Source: Mycolicibacterium helvum (GTDB lineage: Bacteria; Actinomycetota; Actinomycetes; Mycobacteriales; Mycobacteriaceae). From it: a stretch of DNA of 64,000 nucleotides. Positions 41,429 through 50,827 of this stretch are shown here, piece after piece (within the stretch, counting starts at the first letter, position 1; each line of letters opens with the position of its first letter). Under the pieces are notes generated by a model. It had not been told where the DNA came from. It did no database searches and saw only the letters and a program-made list of their open reading frames with translations. The translations under genes and the position numbers were made by a program. The stretch covers positions 868,001 through 932,000 of the forward strand of contig NZ_AP022596.1 in NCBI RefSeq assembly GCF_010731895.1. The letters are read 5' to 3'.

Positions 41429-44400
41429 GTGAGCAGTACGAGTTCACCATTCGGCCAGAATGAATGGCTTGTCGAGGAGATGTACCGCAAGTTCCGCGAC
41501 GACCCCTCCTCGGTCGATGAGAGTTGGCACGAATTCCTGGTCGACTACAACCCCGAGCCGGTGACCGACTCGGTCGCCGGCGGCAACGGCCAGCCGGCCG
41601 CGGCGCCGGTCTCGCCGCCGGAACCCGCGCCGGCCCCTGCCCCGGCCAAGACCACCCCGGCCACCACCGCGCCGGCGGGTAATGGCGCGGCCGCACCGGC
41701 ACCGAAGGCTGCACCGGCACCGGCGCGCAGCGGTGACGAGACGCAAGTGTTGCGCGGCGCGGCTGCCGCCGTCGTCAAGAACATGAACACCTCGCTGGAG
41801 ATCCCGACCGCGACCAGCGTGCGGGCCATCCCGGCGAAGTTGATGATCGACAACCGCATCGTGGTCAACAACCACCTCAAGCGCACCCGCGGCGGCAAGG
41901 TGTCCTTCACCCACCTGCTCGGCTACGCGATCGTGCAGGCGGTCAAGACATTCCCCAACATGAACCGCCATTACGCCGAGATCGACGGCAAGCCCAACGC
42001 GGTCACGCCCGAACACACCAACCTGGGCCTGGCGATCGACCTGGCGGGCAAAAACGGGAGCCGGCAACTCGTTGTCGCCGCGATCAAGAACTGCGAGACC
42101 ATGCGGTTCGGCCAGTTCATCGCCGCCTACGAGGACATCGTGCGACGCGCCCGCGACGGCAAGCTGACCGCCGAGGACTTCGCCGGCGTGACGATCTCAC
42201 TGACCAACCCCGGCACTATCGGCACCGTCCACTCGGTGCCCCGGCTGATGGCCGGCCAGGGCGCGATCATCGGCGCCGGCGCGATGGAGTACCCGGCGGA
42301 GTTCCAGGGCGCCAGCGAGGAGCGCATTGCCGAGCTGGGCATCGGCAAGGTGATCACGCTGACGTCGACCTACGATCACCGCATCATCCAGGGCGCAGAG
42401 TCCGGCGATTTCCTGCGCACGATCCACGGGCTGCTGCTCTCCGACGACTTCTTCGACGAGATCTTCTTCGAGCTAGGCATCCCGTACGAGCCGGTGCGCT
42501 GGCGCACCGACAACCCCGACTCGATCGTCGACAAGAACGCCCGGGTCATGGAGCTGATCGCGGCGTACCGCAACCGCGGGCATCTGATGGCCGACATCGA
42601 CCCGCTGCGATTGGACAAGACCCGTTTCCGCAGCCACCCCGACCTGGACGTCAACACCCACGGCCTGACGCTGTGGGACCTGGACCGGGTCTTCAAGGTC
42701 AGCGGGTTCGCCGGCAAGGAATACAAGAAGCTGCGCGACGTGCTCGGGCTTCTGCGCGACGCCTACTGCCGCCACATAGGCGTCGAGTACACCCACATCC
42801 TCGAACCCGAGCAGCAGAAATGGCTGCAAGAGCGCATCGAGGTCAAGCACGAAGGTCCGACGGTCGCCCAGCAGAAGTACGTGCTGTCCAAGCTGAATGC
42901 CGCCGAGGCCTTCGAGACCTTCTTGCAGACCAAATACGTTGGCCAGAAGCGATTTTCGCTTGAAGGCGCGGAAACTGTCATCCCGATGATGGATGCCGCG
43001 ATCGACCAGGCCGCCGAGCATGCCCTCGACGAGGTCGTGATCGGTATGCCGCACCGCGGCCGGCTCAACGTGTTGGCCAACATCGTCGGCAAGCCCTACT
43101 CGCAGATCTTCAGCGAGTTCGAGGGCAACCTGAACCCCTCGCAGGCGCACGGCTCCGGTGACGTGAAGTACCACCTGGGCGCCACCGGCAACTACATCCA
43201 GATGTTCGGCGACAACGACATCGAGGTGTCGCTGACCGCCAACCCGTCACACCTGGAGGCGGTCGACCCGGTCATGGAGGGCCTGGTGCGGGCCAAGCAG
43301 GACCTGCTGGACAAGGGCACCGGCGATGATGGCTTTACGGTGATGCCGCTGATGCTGCACGGCGATGCGGCCTTCGCCGGCCAGGGTGTGGTGGCCGAGG
43401 TGCTGAACCTGGCGTTGCTGCGCGGCTACCGCACCGGCGGCACGATCCACATCATCGTCAACAACCAGATCGGCTTCACCACCTCGCCGCAGGACTCGCG
43501 CAGCTCGGAGTACTGCACCGACGTCGCAAAGATGGTGGGAGCCCCCATCTTCCACGTCAACGGTGACGATCCGGAGGCCTGTGTCTGGGTGGCGCGCCTG
43601 GCGGTGGACTTCCGGCAGAAGTTCAAGAAGGACGTCGTCATCGACATGCTGTGCTACCGCCGTCGCGGGCACAACGAAGGTGACGATCCGTCGATGACGC
43701 AGCCCTACATGTACGACGTGATCGACACCAAGCGCGGCGTTCGCAAGACCTACACCGAAAGCCTGATCGGCCGCGGCGACATCTCGATGAAGGAGGCCGA
43801 GGACGCGCTGCGCGACTACCAGGGCCAGCTGGAGCGGGTGTTCAACGAGGTTCGCGAGCTGGAGAAGCACGCTATCGAGCCCAGCGAGTCGGTCGAGGAA
43901 GACCAGATGATCCCGCGCGGCATGACCACCGCGGTGGACAAGGCGCTGCTGGCCCGCATCGGTGACGCGCACCTGGCGTTCCCCGAGGGCTTCAACGTGC
44001 ACCCGCGCGTCAAGCCGGTGCTGGAGAAACGCCGCGAGATGGCCTACGAGGGCAAAGTCGACTGGGCGTTTGGCGAATTGCTGGCGCTGGGAACGTTCTT
44101 GGCCGAGGGCAAGCTGATCCGGTTCTCCGGGCAGGACACTCGTCGCGGCACGTTCACCCAGCGGCACTCGGTGATCATCGACCGCAAGACCGGCGCGGAG
44201 TTCACCCCGCTGGATCTGTTGACCGTCAACCCCGACGGCACACCGACCGGCGGCAAGCTGTTGGTGTACGACTCGGCGCTGTCGGAGTACGCGGCGGTGG
44301 GCTTCGAATACGGCTATTCGGTGGGCAATCCCGACGCGCTGGTGTTGTGGGAGGCGCAGTTCGGCGACTTCGTCAACGGCGCGCAGTCGATCATCGACGA

Positions 44401-45115
44401 GTTCATCAGCTCCGGTGAGGCGAAGTGGGGTCAGCTCTCCGATGTGGTGCTGCTGCTCCCCCATGGTCACGAAGGCCAGGGGCCCGACCACACGTCGGGC
44501 CGCATCGAGCGGTTCCTGCAGCTGTGGGCCGAGGGCTCGATGACGATCGCCTTGCCGTCGACCCCGGCGAACTATTTCCACCTGCTGCGCCGGCACGGCC
44601 TGGACGGGGTGCACCGTCCGCTGATCGTGTTCACGCCGAAGTCGATGCTGCGCAACAAGGCTGCCGTCAGCGATATCCGGGATTTCACCGAGCAGAAGTT
44701 CCGGTCGATCATGGAGGAGCCGAGCTACACCGACGGCGAAGGCGACCGCGACAAGGTCACCCGAATCCTGTTGACCAGCGGCAAGATCTACTACGAGCTG
44801 GTGGCACGCAAGGAGAAGGACAAGCGCGACGATGTCGCGATCGTGCGGATCGAGCAGCTGGCCCCGCTGCCCAAGCGACGGCTGAGCAACACACTCGATT
44901 CATACCCGAATGCAGGAGAGTTCTTCTGGGTGCAGGAGGAGCCGGCCAATCAGGGCGCCTGGCCGACGTTTGGGCTCACGTTGCCAGAGTTGTTGCCGGA
45001 GAAGCTTACCGGGATCAAGCGGATCTCGCGCCGCGCAATGTCGGCGCCGTCGTCGGGCTCGTCGAAGGTGCACGCCGTCGAGCAGCAGGAGATCATCGAC
45101 GAGGCGTTCGGCTAG
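41429..45115 (+). CDS. kgd: Multifunctional 2-oxoglutarate metabolism enzyme Kgd (SucA-type)
   Basis: 1228-residue thiamine-diphosphate enzyme that decarboxylates 2-oxoglutarate, as E1 of the oxoglutarate dehydrogenase complex, decarboxylase or hydroxyoxoadipate synthase. The N-terminus [23 protein letters not shown] recruits partners. An Ala/Pro-rich linker (about 45-105) leads to an E2-like acyltransferase core ending in [16 protein letters not shown] near 317. The E1 part has [17 protein letters not shown] near 535, the ThDP-binding GDAAFAGQG near 645 and the C-terminal transketolase-like domain. GTG 41429 gives the standard mycobacterial N-terminus. A TAGCCT -10-like element lies 96 nt upstream (41333-41338). 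Activity is controlled by GarA in relatives; garA is not here. Confidence 0.97.
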   Translation: MSSTSSPFGQNEWLVEEMYRKFRDDPSSVDESWHEFLVDYNPEPVTDSVAGGNGQPAAAPVSPPEPAPAPAPAKTTPATTAPAGNGAAAPAPKAAPAPARSGDETQVLRGAAAAVVKNMNTSLEIPTATSVRAIPAKLMIDNRIVVNNHLKRTRGGKVSFTHLLGYAIVQAVKTFPNMNRHYAEIDGKPNAVTPEHTNLGLAIDLAGKNGSRQLVVAAIKNCETMRFGQFIAAYEDIVRRARDGKLTAEDFAGVTISLTNPGTIGTVHSVPRLMAGQGAIIGAGAMEYPAEFQGASEERIAELGIGKVITLTSTYDHRIIQGAESGDFLRTIHGLLLSDDFFDEIFFELGIPYEPVRWRTDNPDSIVDKNARVMELIAAYRNRGHLMADIDPLRLDKTRFRSHPDLDVNTHGLTLWDLDRVFKVSGFAGKEYKKLRDVLGLLRDAYCRHIGVEYTHILEPEQQKWLQERIEVKHEGPTVAQQKYVLSKLNAAEAFETFLQTKYVGQKRFSLEGAETVIPMMDAAIDQAAEHALDEVVIGMPHRGRLNVLANIVGKPYSQIFSEFEGNLNPSQAHGSGDVKYHLGATGNYIQMFGDNDIEVSLTANPSHLEAVDPVMEGLVRAKQDLLDKGTGDDGFTVMPLMLHGDAAFAGQGVVAEVLNLALLRGYRTGGTIHIIVNNQIGFTTSPQDSRSSEYCTDVAKMVGAPIFHVNGDDPEACVWVARLAVDFRQKFKKDVVIDMLCYRRRGHNEGDDPSMTQPYMYDVIDTKRGVRKTYTESLIGRGDISMKEAEDALRDYQGQLERVFNEVRELEKHAIEPSESVEEDQMIPRGMTTAVDKALLARIGDAHLAFPEGFNVHPRVKPVLEKRREMAYEGKVDWAFGELLALGTFLAEGKLIRFSGQDTRRGTFTQRHSVIIDRKTGAEFTPLDLLTVNPDGTPTGGKLLVYDSALSEYAAVGFEYGYSVGNPDALVLWEAQFGDFVNGAQSIIDEFISSGEAKWGQLSDVVLLLPHGHEGQGPDHTSGRIERFLQLWAEGSMTIALPSTPANYFHLLRRHGLDGVHRPLIVFTPKSMLRNKAAVSDIRDFTEQKFRSIMEEPSYTDGEGDRDKVTRILLTSGKIYYELVARKEKDKRDDVAIVRIEQLAPLPKRRLSNTLDSYPNAGEFFWVQEEPANQGAWPTFGLTLPELLPEKLTGIKRISRRAMSAPSSGSSKVHAVEQQEIIDEAFG

Positions 45116-45126
45116 TCAAACCTCGC

Positions 45127-45189
45127 GCGCGAGTGTGCGCTGTCATACGCCGCGACCGGCGCGTCGCGGATGAAACGGCACACTCGCGC
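45127..45189 (+). terminator. Long hairpin after kgd (terminator or dispersed repeat)
   Basis: GCGCGAGTGTGC (45127-45138) and GCACACTCGCGC (45178-45189) are a perfect 12-bp inverted repeat. The stem resumes inward with TCAT...CCGCGAC against GTCGCGG-ATGA, leaving a CGGCGC loop. The whole unit is about 63 bp and starts 11 nt after the kgd stop. It can end kgd transcription, but its size and regularity also suit an interspersed mycobacterial repeat. Confidence 0.6.
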
Positions 45190-45457
45190 AATTGAGGCGC
45201 TAGACGGTGTGCAGGCCCGAGCTTCCCACTTTCGGGGTCGCCGACGTCACGACGTCGATGTGGTGTCGCGGGTGCGTCGATGATCTCGACAAGTCGTGGG
45301 CTGGTCGGGTTGCGGAATTCCGCTGTCCTGTCCGGCGGTTAGGGATTCCCTAGCCGTGCGTGACGAGTTGCCGTGCAGGGGTGTGGGACGTGGGGGTTTG
45401 GCGCCGCAGACTCAGCGCCATCCTGGCGGCTTCTGAAAGATACGTGCGCAACGTCTC
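45190..45457. other. Intergenic segment without a supported gene
   Basis: No reading frame here has convincing protein features. The only structure is the imperfect 19-bp palindrome GGTTAGGGA-T-TCCCTAGCC at 45338-45356. A 66-codon minus-strand frame (45350-45550) starts from within the TetR remnant and has weak codon bias; I do not call it. Third-position GC is lower than in flanking genes, consistent with decayed or imported sequence. Confidence 0.5.
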
Positions 45458-46075
45458 ATGGTGTCCGACGAAGAGCCGGCTGGTACGCAACCACATGGGC
45501 AGGACCGTGTTTACCCTCAGTACGTTGCGAATGCTCAGCGGCAAGGCCAAGCCAAGGTCCTCCTTCCATTCGGGGTGCGGGACAGGTTCGACGAGGCGGT
45601 GGCGTCCACTCGGCGAACTGGCGATTCACCGGCTGTGGCACCGTCAAGTTCCGGGCACCGAGCGGCTCGACGACGAGCCAAGTCACGCGAGAGCCTGCTC
45701 GCGGTCGCCGCGGAGGCGTTCCACCACACGCCGTATCGCGACGTCCGGATCGAAGACTTGGCTGCCGCGGCCACCGGCCCCAGTCCCTTGACGGAGCAAC
45801 TGCGCGAAAGCATCGGCAACCACATGGCGCAGCTGGTGGCCGAGTTTGAGTCCCAGATCGAATTGGCCATCGCCGCCGGGGAGATGCACGCGGACTTCGA
45901 CGCCCACCTGGTGGCCCAATTCCTCTGGGGCGCGTGGAACGGAGTCGTGTCCCTGGGGTTGCGTGGCGACAAGATGCGACTGGGAGATGACGAAGTCGCC
46001 GCCTGCCTCCGACAAGGCACACGGATCGTGCGGAACGGACTATCCGTCAGCCACTGTCCAAGCACATCCGCCTAG
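45458..46075 (+). pseudogene. TetR regulator remnant with an internal deletion
   Basis: The frame contains the first TetR helices (RRRAKSRESLLAVAAEAFHHTPYRDVRIEDLAAAA, about residues 70-105) and then jumps to a C-terminal ligand-domain end (TEQLRESIGNHMAQLVAEFESQIELAIAAGEMHADFDAHLVAQFLWGAWNGVVSLGLRG). The recognition helix and roughly the next 40-60 residues normal for the family are missing. The N-terminal 70 codons have no family similarity and poor codon bias. A DNA-binding protein cannot form, so I treat it as decayed. M. tuberculosis has relBE2 in this position instead. Confidence 0.6.
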
Positions 46076-46217
46076 AAGCACCGACGCAAAGCACGCCGAA
46101 TGCGGCTGCTACGTGGCGCACACCAAGAGCCAAAGACCTTGGGGCAGTCCCGTGCGAGCGGGTAGCGCAGCGTGATGTCAAGGGCGCCGGCGTGCAGTTT
46201 GAGGGACCAGCGCGCAG

Positions 46218-46592
46218 CTAGAAACCGAGGTTGCCCAGCAACGGCAGCGAGATCGGCGTCTGCCCGTTAGCCAGGTCCTGCACGGCGCGCGGGCAGAAGA
46301 ACGAGACCGCGAGGCCGGTGAACATGGTGGCCGGACCCAACGGCCGGCCCAGCCGATCGGCCACGGTGGACGCGATGTCGGCGGTGTTCTGGCTCCGGTC
46401 AGCGAGCAGCGGGCAGACCGACTGGCCCAGTTCGACGGCTTGTCCCGGATCGATCCCGGTGATGCCGGCACCGGTCAGCGCGTTCAGGAAATCGTCGGTG
46501 GTGGTATCGGCCTGGGCAGGCGCCGCCAGCACCACGGCACCGGCGGCCAAACCGGCCACGGCTGCGGCGCTGGAAATCCGGCGAAACATCAT
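46218..46592 (-). CDS. Secreted DUF732 family protein
   Basis: 124-residue exported protein. The signal peptide is RRISSAAAVAGLAAGAVVLAAPAQA (about 4-28, AQA/D cleavage). The mature part starts DTTTDDFLNALTGAGITGIDPGQAVELGQSVCPLLADRS and has the DUF732 pattern (D-x-x-FL-x-x-L-x-x-x-G-I ... C) with a second Cys near residue 100 that may form a disulfide. Such small secreted proteins are abundant in mycobacteria and of unknown function. The start may be either of two adjacent Met codons. It is divergent from the SDR gene. Confidence 0.82.
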   Translation of the reverse strand: MMFRRISSAAAVAGLAAGAVVLAAPAQADTTTDDFLNALTGAGITGIDPGQAVELGQSVCPLLADRSQNTADIASTVADRLGRPLGPATMFTGLAVSFFCPRAVQDLANGQTPISLPLLGNLGF

Positions 46593-46693
46593 GCTCTAAG
46601 CATCGCGGACGGGTATCCCCCTGTTACCGGCGGGGGGCAGCCCGATACCCTTGGTCCCACTAAACATGCGTCAAACAACTCGGAGGAGCGTTC

Positions 46694-47524
46694 ATGCAGG
46701 GGTTTGCCGGGAAGGTAGCGGTGGTGACCGGGGCCGGGTCGGGCATCGGTCAGGCATTGGCGATCGAGCTGGGTCGCTCGGGCGCCAAGCTCGCGATCAG
46801 CGATATCGACACCGAGGGCTTGGCGGTGACCGAGGAGCGCCTCAAGGCGATCGGCGTCGAGGTCAAGGCGGATCGTCTGAACGTCACCGAACGCGAGGCC
46901 TTCCAGGCCTACGCCGACGGCGTCAAGGCGCACTTCGGCAAGGTCAACCAGATCTACAACAACGCCGGGATCGCGTTCTCTGGCGATGTCGAGATCAGCC
47001 AGTACAAGGACATCGAGCGGGTGATGGATGTCGACTTCTGGGGCGTCGTCAACGGCACCAAGGCCTTCCTGCCGTACCTGATCGAGTCCGGTGACGGTCA
47101 CGTCGTCAACGTCTCCAGCCTCTTCGGGATCTTCTCGGTGCCCGGCCAAGCCGCCTACAACGCGGCCAAGTTCGCGGTTCGCGGGTTCACCGAGGCGTTG
47201 CGCCAGGAGATGATCCTGGCCAAGCACCCGGTGAAGGTGACCACGGTGCACCCCGGCGGGATCAAGACCGCCATCGCCCGCAATTCCACCGTCGCCGAAG
47301 GACTCGACCAGGCCGAGATGGCGAAGGCATTCGACAAGAAGCTGGCCCGCACGACGCCGGAACGCGCCGCCGTCATCATCCTCGACGCGGTACGCAAGAA
47401 CCGGGCTCGGGTGCTGGTCGGCGCCGACGCCAAGATACTCGACGTGATCGTCCGGATCACCGGCTCGGGCTACCAGCAGCTGTTCTCCACGGTGCTACCC
47501 AAGCTCGCCCCGCCGATGCGCTGA
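46694..47524 (+). CDS. Short-chain dehydrogenase (Rv1245c homologue)
   Basis: 276-residue classical SDR. TGAGSGIG near residue 12 binds NAD(P), followed by NNAGIAFSG near 92, active-site Ser in VNVSSLFG and YNAAK near 155, then HPGGIKT. The C-terminal region ARTTPERAAVIILDAVRKNRARVLVGADAKILD is typical of mycobacterial lipid or retinol-type SDRs. A strong ribosome site GGAGGAG precedes ATG. It corresponds to Rv1245c and converges on lpqZ, with 4 nt between stops. Substrate unknown. Confidence 0.9.
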   Translation: MQGFAGKVAVVTGAGSGIGQALAIELGRSGAKLAISDIDTEGLAVTEERLKAIGVEVKADRLNVTEREAFQAYADGVKAHFGKVNQIYNNAGIAFSGDVEISQYKDIERVMDVDFWGVVNGTKAFLPYLIESGDGHVVNVSSLFGIFSVPGQAAYNAAKFAVRGFTEALRQEMILAKHPVKVTTVHPGGIKTAIARNSTVAEGLDQAEMAKAFDKKLARTTPERAAVIILDAVRKNRARVLVGADAKILDVIVRITGSGYQQLFSTVLPKLAPPMR

Positions 47525-47528
47525 ATCC

Positions 47529-48368
47529 TCAGCGGCCCAACGGGTGTGCCGACAACCAGTCCTCGGCGACTGACTGCGGATCCCGGCCCTCGGCGACGTG
47601 CTGGCGCATGTCGACCAGGGAGCCGGTGTCCAGCACGCCGGCGATTTCGTTGATCGCACGGACCTGCTGTTCGTCGAGTCCATTGCGCCGATACAGCGGC
47701 ACGATGTTCTCCGCCATCACCAGCGCGGGTTTGCGGTCGGCGAGCACCACAAACTCACTGGGCATGCCGGCGTCGGCGGTGTTGGTCCAACCGGCCGTGA
47801 TCTCCCCGGCTCGCAGCGCATCGAACATCGTTGTCTGGTCCGGGAATTCGCGCGGCGGCGCCCACGTGCAGCCGCCCACCGCGGGAGGCAGCCCGGGGGT
47901 GTGCGCGACAGCTCCCACCCGTAACCCGGCACAATGACTCACCAGGGCGGTGAGGTCGCGGCTGCCCCACGCCGTGACGGTCGCGTCGGTGACGGCAAGC
48001 GCAGGCTTGTCCTCGGCTGAGGTGGTGTAGTCGCCGGCGGCGACTCCTTCCGGCAGCACCCCGACCATCGCGCGATACACCTGCGAATCCGATCGGACCG
48101 TCGTGCCGGGGGCGAACTGCCGCAGCAGCCGGCCGGTGAATCCCGGCACCACGCTGACCGCGCCGGAATCCAGTGCCGCCAGCGGATCGTCGACGATCTG
48201 CACGTGCGCGGCGCTGCCGTACGAGCGCAGTGCCGCAGCATACAGCTGGGCCAGCAGGGTCATCTCCGGGTCGGCCGTCGCACCGACCGCCAACGACGGA
48301 CCCGGCGCCGGCGATCCGCACGCCACGACCGCCAGAGCCAGCAGTCCCAGCACCAGCCGGCGAAACAT
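47529..48368 (-). CDS. lpqZ: Lipoprotein LpqZ, OpuAC-type substrate-binding protein
   Basis: 279-residue lipoprotein with lipobox VVAC (C17) and a fold like glycine betaine/choline-binding proteins of ABC importers (OpuAC). ADPEMTLLAQLYAAALRSYG, AALDSGAVSVVPGFTGRLLRQF, AGEITAGWTNTADAG and the C-terminal NEIAGVLDTGSLVDMRQHVAEGRDPQSVAEDWL are characteristic. No permease or ATPase gene adjoins, so it may serve a transporter encoded elsewhere. ATG 48368 was chosen for its GAGG site; a TTG at 48380 would add four residues. It follows the malic enzyme gene by 23 nt on the same strand. Matches Rv1244. Confidence 0.88.
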   Translation of the reverse strand: MFRRLVLGLLALAVVACGSPAPGPSLAVGATADPEMTLLAQLYAAALRSYGSAAHVQIVDDPLAALDSGAVSVVPGFTGRLLRQFAPGTTVRSDSQVYRAMVGVLPEGVAAGDYTTSAEDKPALAVTDATVTAWGSRDLTALVSHCAGLRVGAVAHTPGLPPAVGGCTWAPPREFPDQTTMFDALRAGEITAGWTNTADAGMPSEFVVLADRKPALVMAENIVPLYRRNGLDEQQVRAINEIAGVLDTGSLVDMRQHVAEGRDPQSVAEDWLSAHPLGR

Positions 48369-48391
48369 CGTCGGCCTCAAGAGGTTTCGCC

Positions 48392-49561
48392 TTAGGCCTC
48401 GGATGCCGCGGCCACCGCAGCGGCCACCGCGGGTCCCACCCGGGGGTCCAGCGGGCTCGGCACGATGTGATCAGCCGCCAGGTCATCACCGACGACGGAG
48501 AAAATCGCCTCTGCCGCTGCGACTTTCATCTTCTCGGTGATCCGCCGCGCGCCGGCGTCGAGCGCACCGCGGAACACCCCGGGGAACGCCAGAACATTGT
48601 TGATCTGGTTGGGGAAGTCGCTTCGCCCGGTCGCCACAATGGCGGCGTGCTTGCGCGCAGCGTCCGGGTGGATCTCGGGGTCCGGGTTGGACATCGCGAA
48701 CACGATGCCGCCCGGCGTCATCGTCGCGATCAACTCCTCGGGAACGAGTCCGGCCGAGACCCCCATGAATACGTCCGCGCCCTTGAGCGCCTCGGCGATT
48801 CCACCAGTGAGCCCCCGTGGGTTGGTCCGCGTCGCCAGCTCTGCCTTAACCGAGTTCATGTCGTCGCGGCCGCTGTGCAAGATGCCCTGACTGTCCAGCA
48901 CCGTGATGTCGGTGATGCCCGCAGCCAGCAGGATGTTCGTGCACGCGACGCCCGCGGCACCCGCACCCGACATGACCACCTTCAGCGTGTGCATGTCGCG
49001 ATCGAGAAACTTGGTGGCGCCCAGCAGCGCGGCGAGTACCACGATCGCGGTGCCGTGCTGGTCGTCGTGCATGACCGGGCAGTCCAGTGCCTCGATCAGG
49101 CGCTGCTCGATCTCGAAGCACCGGGGCGCGGAGATGTCCTCGAGGTTGACGGCACCGAACGTCGGGCGCAGCCGGATGATCGTCTCGACGATCTCGTCGG
49201 GATCCTTCGTGTCGAGCACGATGGGGATCGAGTCCAGGCCGCCGAACGTCTTGAACAGCGCGGACTTGCCCTCCATCACCGGCAGCGAGGCGGCGGGACC
49301 GATGTCGCCGAGGCCGAGGACGGCGGTACCGTCGCTGATCACCGCGACCAGGCGATTGGCCCAGGTGTACTTCTTGGCCAGGGTGTGGTCGGACGCGATC
49401 GCGCGGCTGACCTGGGCTACGCCCGGGGTGTAGGCGATCGACAGGGCGCGCTGGGTGTCCAGCGGCGCCTTCAGTTCGACGGACAGCTTCCCGCCGACGT
49501 GAGCGGCGAAGATCTCTTCGTCGTCGATTGCGACGCGGGGAGTACTCACTGTTTCGGACAC
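48392..49561 (-). CDS. NAD(P)-dependent malic enzyme
   Basis: 389-residue short-form malic enzyme that converts malate to pyruvate, CO2 and NAD(P)H. Seen: LSIAYTPGVAQVSRAI near residue 45, LGLGDIGPAASLPVMEGK near 85, NLEDISAPRCFEIEQRL near 138, MHDDQHGTAIVVLAAL near 165 (metal-binding DDQHGT), and the Rossmann VVMSGAGAAGVACTNILL near 195. It lacks the C-terminal phosphotransacetylase-like domain of MaeB. GTG 49561 or 49549 may be the start. M. tuberculosis has malate dehydrogenase (Rv1240) in this region, so the node differs here. Cofactor preference cannot be told. Confidence 0.93.
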   Translation of the reverse strand: MSETVSTPRVAIDDEEIFAAHVGGKLSVELKAPLDTQRALSIAYTPGVAQVSRAIASDHTLAKKYTWANRLVAVISDGTAVLGLGDIGPAASLPVMEGKSALFKTFGGLDSIPIVLDTKDPDEIVETIIRLRPTFGAVNLEDISAPRCFEIEQRLIEALDCPVMHDDQHGTAIVVLAALLGATKFLDRDMHTLKVVMSGAGAAGVACTNILLAAGITDITVLDSQGILHSGRDDMNSVKAELATRTNPRGLTGGIAEALKGADVFMGVSAGLVPEELIATMTPGGIVFAMSNPDPEIHPDAARKHAAIVATGRSDFPNQINNVLAFPGVFRGALDAGARRITEKMKVAAAEAIFSVVGDDLAADHIVPSPLDPRVGPAVAAAVAAASEA

Positions 49562-49616
49562 GGCGTCAGGGTACTCGCCCCCGAAACCTCACCGGGCAGG
49601 GTTCCCCCGCGCTGAA

Positions 49617-49644
49617 CTACGCCAGGAAAGCTACTGGCGCGTAG
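49617..49644. promoter_or_regulatory. Inverted repeat overlapping the corA -10
   Basis: CTACGCCAG (49617-49625) and CTGGCGCGTAG (49634-49644) form an inverted repeat with a 2-nt bulge. The right arm overlaps TAGCAT (49642-49647), a TANNNT -10 for corA with about 46 nt of leader. It may be an operator for corA or for the divergent malic enzyme gene. Confidence 0.4.
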
Positions 49645-49699
49645 CATTTCCACACGGGCCCACCGGGGCCTCACCCGCCGCGCGAGGGGAGGTCGCAAC

Positions 49700-50806
49700 A
49701 TGCCGTCGTTCCGCTCTTTGCCACCGTCGCTACTCGGTCCCGGCCGATCCTCATCGCCCGCTGAGGTCGATGCCCGACGTATCCATGTGCCGGTCGCGCG
49801 CGCCATGGTCGACTGTGCGATCTACGTCGAGGGAGAACGCCTGCCGGGCAAGTACACCCACGCGGCTGCACTGGCCAAAGTTCACGAGCTCGAGGCCGAG
49901 GGGCAGAAGGCGTTCGTGTGGCTGGGGCTGCATGAGCCCGACGAGCATCAGATGGAGTCGGTGGCCCACACCTTCAACCTGCATCCGATCGCGGTTGAAG
50001 ACGCCGTGCACGCCCATCAGCGGCCCAAGGTGGAGCGCTATGACGACGCGCTGTTCCTGATCGTCAAGACGGTGAAGTACGTGCCGCACGAATCCGTGGC
50101 GCAGGCCCGCCAGATCGTCGAGACCGGCGAGATCATGGTGTTCGTCGGAGCCGACTACGTGGTGACCGTCCGCCACGGTGACCACACCGGCCTGGCCGGA
50201 CTACGCCATCACCTGGAAAGCGAACACCTCCAGCTCGCCCTTGGCCCGTACGCGGTGATGCACGGTATCGCCGAGCATGTCGTCGAGAGCTACCTCGATG
50301 TCGCACGCCTGATGGAGTGCGACATCGACACGATCGAGGAAGAGGCCTTCTCCCCCGACCTCAAGACCGATATCGCGCAGATCTACATGCTCAAGCGCGA
50401 GGTCGTCGAGATGCGGCGCGCGGTGTTTCCGTTGACCGGCGCGCTGCAGAAAATCACCAGCGAGCACAAAGACTTGATGACCAAGGAAGTGCTGCGCTAC
50501 ATGCGCGACGTGCTCAGCTTGCAGACACAGGCCGGTGACCAGATCTCGAGCTACGACGAGTTGCTCAGCTCCCTGGTGCAGGCCGAGCTCGCCAAAGTGG
50601 GTCTGCAACAGAACCTCGACATGCGCAAGATCTCGGCGTGGGTGGCGATCGCGGCGGTGCCGACGATGATCGCCGGCATCTATGGCATGAACTTCGAGCA
50701 CATGCCCGAGCTGTCGTGGGCGTATGGCTATCCGGCGGTGCTGGCGCTGATGGTGACCGTCTGCGGGTTCCTGTATTTCAATTTCCGCCGCAACCACTGG
50801 CTGTAG
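49700..50806 (+). CDS. corA: Magnesium/cobalt transporter CorA
   Basis: 368-residue pentameric Mg2+ channel. A large cytoplasmic N-terminal domain (about 1-300, with HPIAVEDAVHAHQRPKVERYDDALFLIVKTV near 95-125) is followed by two membrane helices. The selectivity-filter GMN is in YGMNFEHMPELSW near residue 327, between TM1 (VAIAAVPTMIAGIYGMNF) and TM2 (AVLALMVTVCGFLYFNF), and the protein ends in the basic FRRNHWL. RBS GGGGAGG lies 7 nt before ATG. It matches Rv1239c and converges on the suppressor-of-fused gene. Confidence 0.95.
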   Translation: MPSFRSLPPSLLGPGRSSSPAEVDARRIHVPVARAMVDCAIYVEGERLPGKYTHAAALAKVHELEAEGQKAFVWLGLHEPDEHQMESVAHTFNLHPIAVEDAVHAHQRPKVERYDDALFLIVKTVKYVPHESVAQARQIVETGEIMVFVGADYVVTVRHGDHTGLAGLRHHLESEHLQLALGPYAVMHGIAEHVVESYLDVARLMECDIDTIEEEAFSPDLKTDIAQIYMLKREVVEMRRAVFPLTGALQKITSEHKDLMTKEVLRYMRDVLSLQTQAGDQISSYDELLSSLVQAELAKVGLQQNLDMRKISAWVAIAAVPTMIAGIYGMNFEHMPELSWAYGYPAVLALMVTVCGFLYFNFRRNHWL

Positions 50807-50827
50807 AACGAACTCCGGCGTCAGCCG

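Noticed and set aside
45350..45550. 66-codon minus-strand frame
   Set aside because: No recognisable domain, weak codon bias and overlap with a decayed TetR; not enough to call a gene.
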